7,341 nt of DNA from an uncultured Ruminococcus sp. GTDB taxonomy: Bacteria; Bacillota; Clostridia; Oscillospirales; Ruminococcaceae. The notes beneath the pieces were generated by a model. It saw only the letters and a list, made by a program, of their open reading frames with translations. It was not told where the DNA came from and did no database searches. Positions 1-6,298 of this stretch are shown here, in pieces; within the stretch, counting starts at the first letter, position 1, and each line of letters starts with the position of its first letter. Location of the stretch: positions 1 through 7,341 of the forward strand of contig CAMHMM010000093.1 of NCBI GenBank assembly GCA_946186215.1, written 5' to 3'. Both the position numbers and the translations under genes were made by a program.

Positions 1-685
1 GGTAACAAAGGTGCTCACAGCCCTTGATATTTCCGTTCCCGTGATAGATGAGGCGCAGAGGCTCGGCGCACAGCTTATCGTTTCTCACCATCCCGTGATA
101 TTTCATCCGCTCAGAAGGATAGACACCTCTGACACTGCGGCGGTTCCTGTTGCAGGGCTCATCAAGAGGAATATAGCTGCTATATGCACTCACACGCCCT
201 TTGATATGTCTCCCTATGGCATGAATAAGGGACTGTATGAGCTTTTGTCGGCGTGTCTCGGTCTGTCGGAGAGCTATGAGCCCCTCGAGGACTGCGGCAG
301 CGGGTGCATGATCGGCAGGATATATGAGCTGAAAACGCCACTTGAATGCGGTGATATAGTCCGTCTTATAAAGGACAGGTTCTGGTATGTGCGCATGAGC
401 AGCGGGCAGGAGAAAAAGCTTGTTTCCCGCATTGCCGTGAGCTCCGGAGCGGGCAACAGCTTTGTAGAGACTGCTGCTGCAAGGGGCGCGGATGCGCTCA
501 TTTCGGGCGATCTGAAGCACGATTCCTATATTTCAGCTATGAATATGGGCTTTGCACTGTTTGACTGCGGCCACTACGGAACAGAGAGGATATTCCGCGA
601 TATAATGCGCGACCTTCTCATTGCCGGTGGGATAGATGCGGTATCCTCGGAATGTGAGGATGCGCCGGATATAATATACTGTTAA
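1..685 (+). CDS. Nif3-like dinuclear metal-centre protein, 5' end cut by window edge
   Basis: Partial gene. The frame is open from base 2, and the first residues (VTKVLTALDIS) match the interior of Nif3 proteins, so the GTG at 11 is probably not the true start; the N-terminus lies upstream. Family motifs are visible. SHHP at 83-94 is a metal-binding histidine pair, THTPFDMS followed by GMNKGL corresponds to the usual THTNxD...GxND block, and DCGHYGTE at 563-586 is the C-terminal metal-binding DxGHxxTE motif. About 227 residues are visible with no room for the large PII-like insertion of the 370-residue forms, so this is the short type. The family folds into a hexameric ring with two metal ions per subunit. 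Its cellular role is unsettled; some members are labelled GTP cyclohydrolase 1 type 2, which the sequence does not prove. prfA follows after 12 nt, so they probably share a transcript. Confidence 0.9.
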   Translation, partial: VTKVLTALDISVPVIDEAQRLGAQLIVSHHPVIFHPLRRIDTSDTAAVPVAGLIKRNIAAICTHTPFDMSPYGMNKGLYELLSACLGLSESYEPLEDCGSGCMIGRIYELKTPLECGDIVRLIKDRFWYVRMSSGQEKKLVSRIAVSSGAGNSFVETAAARGADALISGDLKHDSYISAMNMGFALFDCGHYGTERIFRDIMRDLLIAGGIDAVSSECEDAPDIIYC

Positions 686-697
686 TGGAGCATATAA

Positions 698-1765
698 ATG
701 TTTGATAAATTAAAGGAGACCGTAAGGCACTACGATGATATTGCTGCGGATGTGGTAAAGCCGGAGGTGATCGCCGATACCGCACTGTATGCGGCGCTTA
801 TGAAGGAATACAGCACCCTTACGCCCATTGTGGAAAAGTACGGGGAATATCAGCAGGCCGTGCAGGACGAGGCAGATGCCCTTGCGATGATAGACGAGCC
901 CGATCCCGAAATAAAGGAACTTGCAAGAGCGGAGCTCGATGATGCCAAGGAGCGCCGTGAGCGCACTGCAGAGGAGCTGAAGATACTGCTTATCCCGAAG
1001 GATCCCAATGATGAAAAGAGCGTTATCATGGAGATCAGAGGCGGTGCAGGCGGTGAGGAGGCGTGTCTTTTTGCCAACTCCCTTTTCAGGATGTATTCCA
1101 TGTATGCCGAGTCGCAGCGCTGGAAGATAGAGGTGCTAAACGCCAACCCCACAGAGCTTGGCGGCTATAAGGAGATAGCCTTTTCCATAGAGGGAGCGGG
1201 CGCGTATTCAAGGCTCAAATTTGAAAGCGGCGTTCACCGTGTCCAGCGTGTGCCCGAAACGGAATCACAGGGGCGTATACAGACATCCACCGTTACCGTT
1301 GCGGTGCTTCCCGAGGCGGACGAGGTGGAGCTTGAAATAAACCCTACGGAGCTTAAAATAGATGTGTTCAGAGCATCAGGCGCAGGCGGACAGCATATCA
1401 ACAAGACCGAATCCGCAGTGAGGATAACACATATCCCCACAGGGCTTGTGGTCGAGTGTCAGGACGAGCGCTCACAGCACAAGAACAAGGACAAGGCCAT
1501 GAAGATACTCCGTTCAAGGCTCTATGACAAGCTCTGCGAGGAGCAGAACGAAAAGATAGCCTCCGACAGAAAATCCCAGGTGGGAACAGGCAGCCGTTCT
1601 GAAAGGATACGCACATATAATTTCCCCGAGGGAAGGCTCACCGATCACCGTATCGGTCTTACCATATACCGCCTTGAAGCCATAATGAACGGAGCACTCG
1701 ACGAAGTGATAGATGCGCTCACTACTGCTGATCAGGCGGCAAAGCTTGCGGGGAATGAGGATTGA
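698..1765 (+). CDS. prfA: Peptide chain release factor 1 (RF1)
   Basis: RF1 recognises UAA and UAG in the ribosomal A site and triggers release of the finished protein. The 355 residues match the usual length of about 360. Visible parts are an N-terminal helical domain (about 1-100), GGAGGEEA at the start of the central domain, the codon-reading motif PET (PxT type, residues 186-188) within RVPETESQGR, and the catalytic GGQ at 230-232 within SGAGGQHINKTES. The PxT motif separates it from RF2, which has SPF. GGAG lies 7 nt before the ATG. One oddity: residue 195 is Gln (codon CAG, 1280-1282), where RF1 proteins normally have a His that stacks between stop-codon bases (His193 in Thermus). The gene ends in TGA, which RF1 does not read, and this stop overlaps the next start. 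prmC, whose product methylates the GGQ glutamine, does not follow. Confidence 0.97.
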   Translation: MFDKLKETVRHYDDIAADVVKPEVIADTALYAALMKEYSTLTPIVEKYGEYQQAVQDEADALAMIDEPDPEIKELARAELDDAKERRERTAEELKILLIPKDPNDEKSVIMEIRGGAGGEEACLFANSLFRMYSMYAESQRWKIEVLNANPTELGGYKEIAFSIEGAGAYSRLKFESGVHRVQRVPETESQGRIQTSTVTVAVLPEADEVELEINPTELKIDVFRASGAGGQHINKTESAVRITHIPTGLVVECQDERSQHKNKDKAMKILRSRLYDKLCEEQNEKIASDRKSQVGTGSRSERIRTYNFPEGRLTDHRIGLTIYRLEAIMNGALDEVIDALTTADQAAKLAGNED

Positions 1766-2778
1766 TGGATACTCAGATCTTAGGCACATCACCTGAAGAG
1801 CTTTCCTGTGCGGCAGAGCTTTTGCGAAATGGTGAGGTAGTGGCGATACCTACGGAAACAGTATACGGCCTTGCGGGAAACGCATTTGATCCCACAGCGG
1901 CGGGAAAGATATATGCCGCAAAGGGCAGACCTTCCGACAATCCGCTGATAGTGCATATAAGCGAGATATCACAGGCAGAGAGCCTTGTAAAAAGCATACC
2001 AGCGGCAGCGCGGAAAATATTTGACGAGTTTTCCCCGGGACCTGTGACGGTCGTGCTTCCAAAGGCGGATATCATCCCTTCGGCTACATCCGGAGGGCTT
2101 GACACGGTGGGGATAAGGCTTCCCGCAAATCAATACGCAAGAAGGATAATAGACCTTTGCGGCTTTCCTCTTGCGGCACCATCCGCAAACCTTTCTGGAA
2201 GTCCCAGCCCTACATCGGCCGTTCATGTGATAAACGATATGCGCGGCAGGATCGCAGCCATAGTCGACGGCGGGGAATGCGGCGTTGGTGTGGAATCCAC
2301 AGTGCTTTCCGTAAGTGAGGATTCCGTTGTCACGATACTGCGTCCGGGCTTTGTAACTCCCGATGATCTCAGGGATATTTTCGGTGCGGACAGGGTAAGG
2401 CTTGCAAAGGGAGTTCTTGAAAGGCTCGCAGACAGCGAAAGGGCTCTTTCACCCGGGATGAAGTACAAGCATTACGCTCCCAGGGCGGATATAGCTATTA
2501 TCGAGGGCAGCCGTGAGACCTTTGAGGAATATGTGGAGCATCATGCAGAAGATGGCGTGTATGCGATGATCTTCGGAGATGAAAGCGTGAGCGTTCCCGT
2601 GTTCAGGATGGGGCTTACCGACATCGAGCAGGCACATACGCTTTTTGATATTCTCAGGGGGCTCGATGACGCGGGAGCTGTCCGCGTGTATGCAAGGTGC
2701 CCGCAGAAAAGCGGGCTCGGCCTTGCGGTGTATAACCGTCTGCTCAGGGCTGCCGGATTTGAGGTGATCAGGCTGTGA
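1765..2778 (+). CDS. tsaC: L-threonylcarbamoyladenylate synthase, long Sua5/YwlC form
   Basis: Makes threonylcarbamoyl-AMP from threonine, bicarbonate and ATP, the first step of t6A modification at position 37 of ANN-decoding tRNAs; the TsaD complex then transfers the group. The YrdC/Sua5 domain covers about residues 8-200, with IPTETVYGL, the nucleotide-binding KGRPSDNP block (K53, R55, S57), APSANLSG, and the VESTV stretch. SPGMKYKHYAP at 229-239 is the linker signature of the two-domain Sua5 form, and the C-terminal Sua5 domain runs to residue 337. I chose the ATG at 1765, whose A is the last base of the prfA stop (TGATG). A TTG at 1762 is also in frame but leaves almost no space after GAGG at 1757-1760. 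The 1-nt overlap upstream and 4-nt overlap downstream indicate coupling with prfA and coaE. Confidence 0.95.
   Translation: MDTQILGTSPEELSCAAELLRNGEVVAIPTETVYGLAGNAFDPTAAGKIYAAKGRPSDNPLIVHISEISQAESLVKSIPAAARKIFDEFSPGPVTVVLPKADIIPSATSGGLDTVGIRLPANQYARRIIDLCGFPLAAPSANLSGSPSPTSAVHVINDMRGRIAAIVDGGECGVGVESTVLSVSEDSVVTILRPGFVTPDDLRDIFGADRVRLAKGVLERLADSERALSPGMKYKHYAPRADIAIIEGSRETFEEYVEHHAEDGVYAMIFGDESVSVPVFRMGLTDIEQAHTLFDILRGLDDAGAVRVYARCPQKSGLGLAVYNRLLRAAGFEVIRL
2761..2777 (+). promoter_or_regulatory. Ribosome binding site and GTG start of coaE
   Basis: GAGGTGATC at 2761-2769 is a long match to the Shine-Dalgarno consensus and lies inside the last codons of the Sua5 gene. Counted from GAGGTG, the spacing to the GTG at 2775 is 8 nt. 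This supports GTG as the coaE start even though it overlaps the previous stop codon (GTGA). Confidence 0.8.
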
Positions 2779-3362
2779 TCATCGGTCTTACAGGCGAATC
2801 AGGCGCGGGAAAATCCACCGCTGCTGCGGAATTTGAAAAGCACGGCTTTTTTGCCATAGACTGCGATCGCGTGGCAAGAATGGTAACACAGGCGGGTGGC
2901 AGAGCCATCCTTGATGTGAAGAAGCATTTCGGCGAAGAAGTGATCAATGCCGACGGCAGCATGAACAGAAAAAAAGTGGGCGATATCGTTTTTGCCGACA
3001 GGGAAAAGCTGGATCTTCTTGAAAGTATCCTTTTTCCCCATATACTGGCGGAGGTCGATGCGATGATCGCACGGTGCGGCAGTGACAGGGTGCTGCTTGA
3101 TGCGCCGACATTATTCGATGCGGGACTTGTAGGAAGCTGCGACGCGGTGGTGAGCCTTATCGCCGATGATGAGGTGCGTCTTGACCGCATCATGCGCCGC
3201 GACGGGATCACAAGAGATGCGGCGCTCGCCCGCTTTTCCTCGCAGAGAACAAAGGAGTTTTTCAGGGGGAATTCCGACTACACGATAGATAATTCTGCAA
3301 CAGAAGAGGAGTTTTCCGAAAAGCTTGAAAGAGTTATCGCTGAACTGATTTCGGAGAAATGA
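2775..3362 (+). CDS. coaE: Dephospho-CoA kinase
   Basis: Phosphorylates the 3'-hydroxyl of the dephospho-CoA ribose with ATP, the last step of coenzyme A synthesis in the cytosol. The 195 residues fit the family length of about 200. The P-loop is GESGAGKS at residues 7-14, starting right after the GTG-initiated MIIGLT. D29 and D31 in IDCDRVAR are the usual acidic pair for substrate and metal. The block DAPTLFDAG at 109-117 corresponds to the common DxPLLFExG, with Thr and Asp replacing Leu and Glu. The C-terminal part has RFSSQ and DYTIDNSAT, matching the family's R-x-x-x-Q and VIDNxG signatures. It overlaps the Sua5 gene by 4 nt (GTGA) and is the last gene of the cluster. I found no clear hairpin-plus-T-run terminator after it. 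Confidence 0.95.
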   Translation: MIIGLTGESGAGKSTAAAEFEKHGFFAIDCDRVARMVTQAGGRAILDVKKHFGEEVINADGSMNRKKVGDIVFADREKLDLLESILFPHILAEVDAMIARCGSDRVLLDAPTLFDAGLVGSCDAVVSLIADDEVRLDRIMRRDGITRDAALARFSSQRTKEFFRGNSDYTIDNSATEEEFSEKLERVIAELISEK

Positions 3363-3420
3363 ACTAAGGCAGCCATATGCGCGGATTGGGATATTTGTGT
3401 ATTTTAAACGAGCCTTGCCA

Positions 3421-3434
3421 TGCATTTTAATGCA
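3421..3434. other. 14-bp inverted repeat in AT-rich intergenic region
   Basis: TGCATT and AATGCA are perfect arms around a 2-base centre (TT), within the 204-nt gap between coaE and the secreted gene. Two bases are too tight for a stable hairpin loop, so a protein-binding site upstream of the promoter is the more natural reading. It lies about 70 bp before the -10 box. The rest of 3363-3500 is AT-rich with no gene, riboswitch or clear terminator that I can recognise. Confidence 0.35.
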
Positions 3435-3500
3435 ATACTACAAAAATATTGCTATTTCTTGCAAAATTCACTATTTATTAACAAAATCCTGATGACCATC

Positions 3501-3509
3501 TGATATAAT
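3501..3509 (+). promoter_or_regulatory. Extended -10 promoter of the secreted FN3 gene
   Basis: TGATATAAT combines a consensus -10 hexamer (TATAAT, 3504-3509) with an upstream TGN extension. No good -35 box sits at the normal 17-nt distance; TTAACA at 3478-3483 is 20 nt away, which is long. Extended -10 promoters can work with a weak -35. Transcription would start near 3516, leaving a leader of about 50 nt before the ATG at 3567. Confidence 0.6.
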
Positions 3510-3520
3510 AAAAAATGATA

Positions 3521-3541
3521 TATAGTATTCTAAATACTATA
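3521..3541. promoter_or_regulatory. Perfect 9-bp inverted repeat at the transcription start region
   Basis: TATAGTATT (3521-3529) and AATACTATA (3533-3541) are exact reverse complements around CTA. The dyad begins 11 bases after the -10 box, so it covers about +5 to +25 of the predicted transcript. It could be a repressor operator or a 5' mRNA hairpin. A run of six T follows from 3543, so a weak attenuator is possible, but the stem has only two G-C pairs. GGAGGG at 3555-3560 lies 14 nt beyond it. Confidence 0.5.
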
Positions 3542-3566
3542 GTTTTTTGTAAATGGAGGGTTTATA

Positions 3567-4475
3567 ATGAAAAGACGAATCACAGCTCTGATCTCTATGA
3601 TCGCAACGGCTCTGGTTCTGGTCTTCACCGGTGCTGCAGTTCAGGCTGCTACTACCTACAATCTGGGTGTGAAGAACAGAAGCGCCGATTCATTCGTGCT
3701 CACATGGGACGAGCAGAAGGGTGCTGATTGTTACAGGGTGTATGTTTACAATGAATATACACGCTCCTACAAGAAGTACAGAACAGTAGCACATGAAAAG
3801 TGCACATTCACAAGACTTGATCCTTCCACTACCTACAAGATCAAGGTAATGGCAATGGAGAAGGTTAAGGGCAAGTACCGTGAGCTTTCCGAGTCCGGTG
3901 CAGTAACAGTTACCACAATGGGCATCCTCGAGGCTGAGGAAGAAGTTCTTGACCTGACACCTCAGAAGAAGCCTGCTACCAAGGTTTCCGACCTCAGAAA
4001 GTGGGACCATGTTTACGAGAACTGCGGCAATGAAAGCATGGCTAACGGCTACATCACAAGCTATCTCAACAAGTTCAGGAATGCAGGCTACACTGTAGAG
4101 CTCGGCTATTCCGGTGCAACCTCTCACCGCATCCTTTTCAACGGTGAGTATGTCGGCACAGCTTACACCTACAAGACTGCGTATATCCCTTACGGCTACA
4201 CCAATTATTCCTTCCTCGTTGAGACATACTTCGGTGAAGGCAATGTTTCCAGACCTTCTGCATTCAGCTCTTATGTAAAATATCCCGCAGCAACCAATTA
4301 TAGCTATTACTATGATTATTATTACGGCTATCCCTACTACTATGATTATTATGATTATTACAAGGGATATCCCAGCTACTATAATAATCCCATCTATCTC
4401 CAGCATAAGAATGATTCCCGCTATGTTTTTACTGATACAGGCTACTACTTCAACGGAGTATTCCATTCTTATTGA
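3567..4475 (+). CDS. Secreted fibronectin type III protein with tyrosine-rich region
   Basis: 302 residues. Residues 1-27 look like a Sec signal peptide: KRR, a hydrophobic core, and cleavage near VQA/A. Residues about 31-117 form one FN3 domain (FVLTWDE, CYRVYVY, FTRLDPSTTYKIKVMA, then VTVTTM). An acidic and lysine-rich linker follows, then a region from about 140 that I do not recognise (WDHVYENCGNESM, GYTVELGYSG, NGEYVGTAYTYKT). Residues 245-272 contain 18 tyrosines in 28. There is no LPxTG motif, dockerin, membrane anchor or enzyme motif, so it is probably released or held at the surface by non-covalent contacts. GGAGGG sits 6 nt before the ATG. It has its own promoter and terminator, so it is a single-gene unit. 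All nine Ile codons are ATC and Lys is mostly AAG, unlike neighbouring genes, which suggests high expression. FN3 domains usually act as spacers or binding modules; the specific function is unknown. Confidence 0.88.
   Translation: MKRRITALISMIATALVLVFTGAAVQAATTYNLGVKNRSADSFVLTWDEQKGADCYRVYVYNEYTRSYKKYRTVAHEKCTFTRLDPSTTYKIKVMAMEKVKGKYRELSESGAVTVTTMGILEAEEEVLDLTPQKKPATKVSDLRKWDHVYENCGNESMANGYITSYLNKFRNAGYTVELGYSGATSHRILFNGEYVGTAYTYKTAYIPYGYTNYSFLVETYFGEGNVSRPSAFSSYVKYPAATNYSYYYDYYYGYPYYYDYYDYYKGYPSYYNNPIYLQHKNDSRYVFTDTGYYFNGVFHSY
4299..4382 (+). repeat. Tyrosine-rich low-complexity segment with a 13-residue repeat
   Basis: This part of the FN3 gene encodes residues 245-272, with 18 Tyr among 28 residues. 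YDYYYGYP (249-256) recurs as YDYYKGYP (262-269) at a 13-residue offset, 7 of 8 identical. In DNA this gives runs of TAT, TAC and GAT codons that can slip or expand. Confidence 0.8.
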
Positions 4476-4486
4476 TAAAGCAACAC

Positions 4487-4518
4487 GCCGGAGCAGCTCA
4501 GCCTGCTCCGGCTTTTTT
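4487..4518 (+). terminator. Intrinsic terminator after the FN3 gene
   Basis: A perfect 10-bp GC-rich stem, GCCGGAGCAG (4487-4496) with CTGCTCCGGC (4503-4512), has a 6-nt loop and is followed at once by six T (4513-4518). It starts 11 nt after the stop codon. Confidence 0.95.
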
Positions 4519-4580
4519 ATAGTTCGGGGGAAAGATTTAATTGCTGTCTTGCCGATCAATATTGTGACCTGCGCAGTAAT

Positions 4581-4628
4581 AAAAGTTCCGAGCCACAAAT
4601 TAGCATTGCCCATAAATCAGAGTACGGG
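4581..4628 (+). repeat. Dispersed intergenic repeat, copy 1
   Basis: This 48-bp unit starts AAAAGTTCCGAGC and ends AATCAGAGTACGGG. It matches 7218-7265 at 42 of 48 positions, without gaps. It lies between the FN3 terminator and the malQ promoter. TTGCCC (4605-4610) can pair with GGGTAA (4625-4630) through one G-U pair on the + strand. I cannot assign it to a named repeat family. Confidence 0.85.
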
Positions 4629-4633
4629 TAACT

Positions 4634-4648
4634 GCGGCGTTTCGCCGC
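4634..4648. other. GC-rich hairpin next to repeat copy 1
   Basis: GCGGCG (4634-4639), a TTT loop and CGCCGC (4643-4648) form a perfect 6-bp stem. No T run follows on either strand, so it is not a standard terminator. It starts 6 nt after repeat copy 1 and may be a structured extension of it. Copy 2 has no equally strong hairpin at the same place. Confidence 0.5.
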
Positions 4649-4663
4649 CCGCCTGATGCTGAC

Positions 4664-4692
4664 TTGATTTTTGCAGAGGATTGTGCTATAAT
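4664..4692 (+). promoter_or_regulatory. malQ promoter
   Basis: TTGATT (4664-4669) and TATAAT (4687-4692) are separated by the optimal 17 nt, and TGC just before the -10 adds an extended -10 element. Transcription would start near 4699. AAGGA at 4716-4720 lies 11 nt before the ATG at 4732, a fairly long spacing; GGTGAT closer in may help. No obvious operator palindrome overlaps the boxes. Confidence 0.8.
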
Positions 4693-4731
4693 CATTACAG
4701 ATACTCTTTATCGTAAAGGAACGGTGATATT

Positions 4732-6216
4732 ATGCGCAGCAGCGGCGTTTTGCTCCATATCACATCTCTTCCCGGCAGATACGGCATCGGGACGATGGGC
4801 AGATATGCCTATGATTTTGTCGATTTTCTGAAAAAAAGCCACCAGACCTACTGGCAGATACTCCCCATAGGGCCTACGGGCTACGGCGATTCTCCCTACC
4901 AGTGCTATTCCGCATTTGCGGGAAATCCACTGCTCATCGACCTTGACAGGCTCGTTACGGCAGGGCTGATCGACGGGGATGATCTTGATCTGAGAGTGCT
5001 CGACAGAAAAAAGTTTGCAGACCTTGCACAGCTTTTTGCATATAAGAAGATCGTGCTTGCAAAGGCGTGCCATGCCTTTTTTGAAAAGGATGATCCGGCA
5101 CTTACCGCCGAGTATGAGAGCTTTTGCAGGGAAAACTCGTTCTGGCTTGATGATTATGCGCTGTTCATGGCTGTAAAGGGACACTTCGGGCAGGCTATGT
5201 GGACGCTCTGGGATGATAAATTCAGGCTCAGGGATGAAGATACCCTTGAGGAATTTTCCGTATCTCATTCGGATGAGCTTCGCCAGTGGAAATTCATGCA
5301 GTTCGTGTTCTTCCGCCAGTATACCGCACTTAAAAGATATGCCAACAGAAACGGTGTGAAGATCTACGGCGATATGCCGATATATGTTTCGCCTGACAGC
5401 GCTGATATCTGGGCAAACCCTGAGATGTTCATGCTCAATGATGACCGCCGCCCGACAAAGGTGGCTGGCTGCCCGCCCGATCCCTTCGCTCCTACCGGAC
5501 AGCTCTGGGGCAATCCGCTCTATGACTGGGAGCAGATAGAGAAAACAGGCTTTGCCTGGTGGATAAAACGGGTGGAGTACAGCGCAAGGCTCTTTGACCT
5601 TACAAGGATCGACCACTTCCGCGGTTTTGAGGGCTTTTATGCTATTCCCGCAGAGGACGAGACTGCAGAAAACGGTGAGTGGCTGAAGGGGCCGGGCATC
5701 AAGTTCTTTGACGCTATAAAAGAAAAACTGGGGGATGTGCCTCTTGTGGCAGAGGACCTGGGATTTCTTACCGAGGATGTGCATAAGCTCCTTGATGCAG
5801 CGGGCTATCCGGGCATGAATGTACTGGAATTTGCCTTCGGCGGTGATGACAGCGGTTATCTTCCCCATAATCACAGGAAAAACAGCGTGGTTTACATCGG
5901 TACTCACGACAATGACACCGTTCTCGGCTGGTACAGAAGCTGTGACGAGAAAACGAAGAACAGCATCAGTAAATACCTTGCGCTTAAAAAGGACAGCAGC
6001 GAGAAGAAAACGGTCAAGGCGCTGATAAGGGCGGCATTTGCGAGCCACGCAGATCTTTGCGTGATACAGATGCAGGATGTGCTGTTCCTGGGCTCAGAGG
6101 CGAGGATGAACACTCCTTCCACCATTGGCGGCAACTGGCACTGGAGAATGGACTCCATGCCCGGTAAGGAAGAAAGAAAGCTCCTGAAAAAATTTACGGA
6201 AATTTATTTCAGATGA
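4732..6216 (+). CDS. malQ: 4-alpha-glucanotransferase (amylomaltase, GH77)
   Basis: Transfers alpha-1,4-glucan segments between maltooligosaccharides, releasing glucose, as part of cytosolic maltodextrin and glycogen use. The 494 residues match the short amylomaltase class (about 500), without the N-terminal extension of the E. coli type. Motifs in order are SSGVLLHITSLPG at the start, YWQILPIGPTGYGDSPYQ, GDMPIYVSPDSADIWANP, and CPPDPFAPTGQLWGNPLYDW. RIDHFRGF carries the nucleophile D294, VAEDLG the acid/base E341, and GTHDNDT the third carboxylate D393. The C-terminal end has ARMNTPS and GNWHWRM. All three catalytic residues are present at spacings close to Thermus amylomaltase (293, 340, 395), so it should be active. 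There is no signal peptide. It has its own promoter and stands alone, with no glycogen phosphorylase or sugar transporter gene in the window. The next gene starts 82 nt after it. Confidence 0.97.
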   Translation: MRSSGVLLHITSLPGRYGIGTMGRYAYDFVDFLKKSHQTYWQILPIGPTGYGDSPYQCYSAFAGNPLLIDLDRLVTAGLIDGDDLDLRVLDRKKFADLAQLFAYKKIVLAKACHAFFEKDDPALTAEYESFCRENSFWLDDYALFMAVKGHFGQAMWTLWDDKFRLRDEDTLEEFSVSHSDELRQWKFMQFVFFRQYTALKRYANRNGVKIYGDMPIYVSPDSADIWANPEMFMLNDDRRPTKVAGCPPDPFAPTGQLWGNPLYDWEQIEKTGFAWWIKRVEYSARLFDLTRIDHFRGFEGFYAIPAEDETAENGEWLKGPGIKFFDAIKEKLGDVPLVAEDLGFLTEDVHKLLDAAGYPGMNVLEFAFGGDDSGYLPHNHRKNSVVYIGTHDNDTVLGWYRSCDEKTKNSISKYLALKKDSSEKKTVKALIRAAFASHADLCVIQMQDVLFLGSEARMNTPSTIGGNWHWRMDSMPGKEERKLLKKFTEIYFR

Positions 6217-6298
6217 TGGTTTTTTTTCACTTTGTTTCGGTTAAATACAAAGAATCGGGTATTGCCCGTATCATAAAAGAAAAATTGGAGGAATTATC
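6217..6298 (+). other. Short intergenic leader before the last gene
   Basis: It holds a T8 run (6220-6227), an inverted repeat CTTTGT (6230-6235) with ACAAAG (6247-6252), and a small hairpin CGGG (6256-6259) with CCCG (6265-6268). There is no GC-rich stem before the T run, so a malQ terminator is not supported. TATCAT at 6269-6274 could be a -10 box, but no matching -35 is visible. GGAGG at 6287-6291 sits 7 nt before the ATG at 6299. Whether the next gene has its own promoter or is read through from malQ cannot be decided here. Confidence 0.4.

Noticed and set aside
1762..1767. TTG at 1762 as the start of the Sua5 gene
   Set aside because: It adds a single residue and leaves only 1 nt after GAGG at 1757-1760. 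The ATG at 1765 fits better.
3363..3500. Riboswitch or terminator after coaE
   Set aside because: AAGGC and GCCTT can pair only across a 41-nt loop and no T run follows. No known riboswitch core could be recognised.
3515..3727. Small + strand frame beginning in the FN3 leader, considered as a leader peptide
   Set aside because: No Shine-Dalgarno sequence precedes its ATG, the start lies at about the predicted transcription start, and it runs out of frame deep into the FN3 gene.
3690..4613. Long minus-strand open frame opposite the FN3 gene
   Set aside because: Its product contains implausible Ile/Val runs that are only the complement of the Tyr codons (TAT/TAC read as ATA/GTA). It has no ribosome site and starts inside the dispersed repeat. 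The + strand gene has a signal peptide and an FN3 domain.
4708..6048. 446-codon minus-strand open frame opposite malQ
   Set aside because: It is a shadow of malQ, whose + strand frame has every GH77 motif. The minus-strand product shows no family features.
6199..6227. GAAAT/ATTTC stem followed by a T8 run as malQ terminator
   Set aside because: The stem is 5 bp, nearly all A-T, has a 2-nt loop and lies inside the coding end, with 9 nt between it and the T run.
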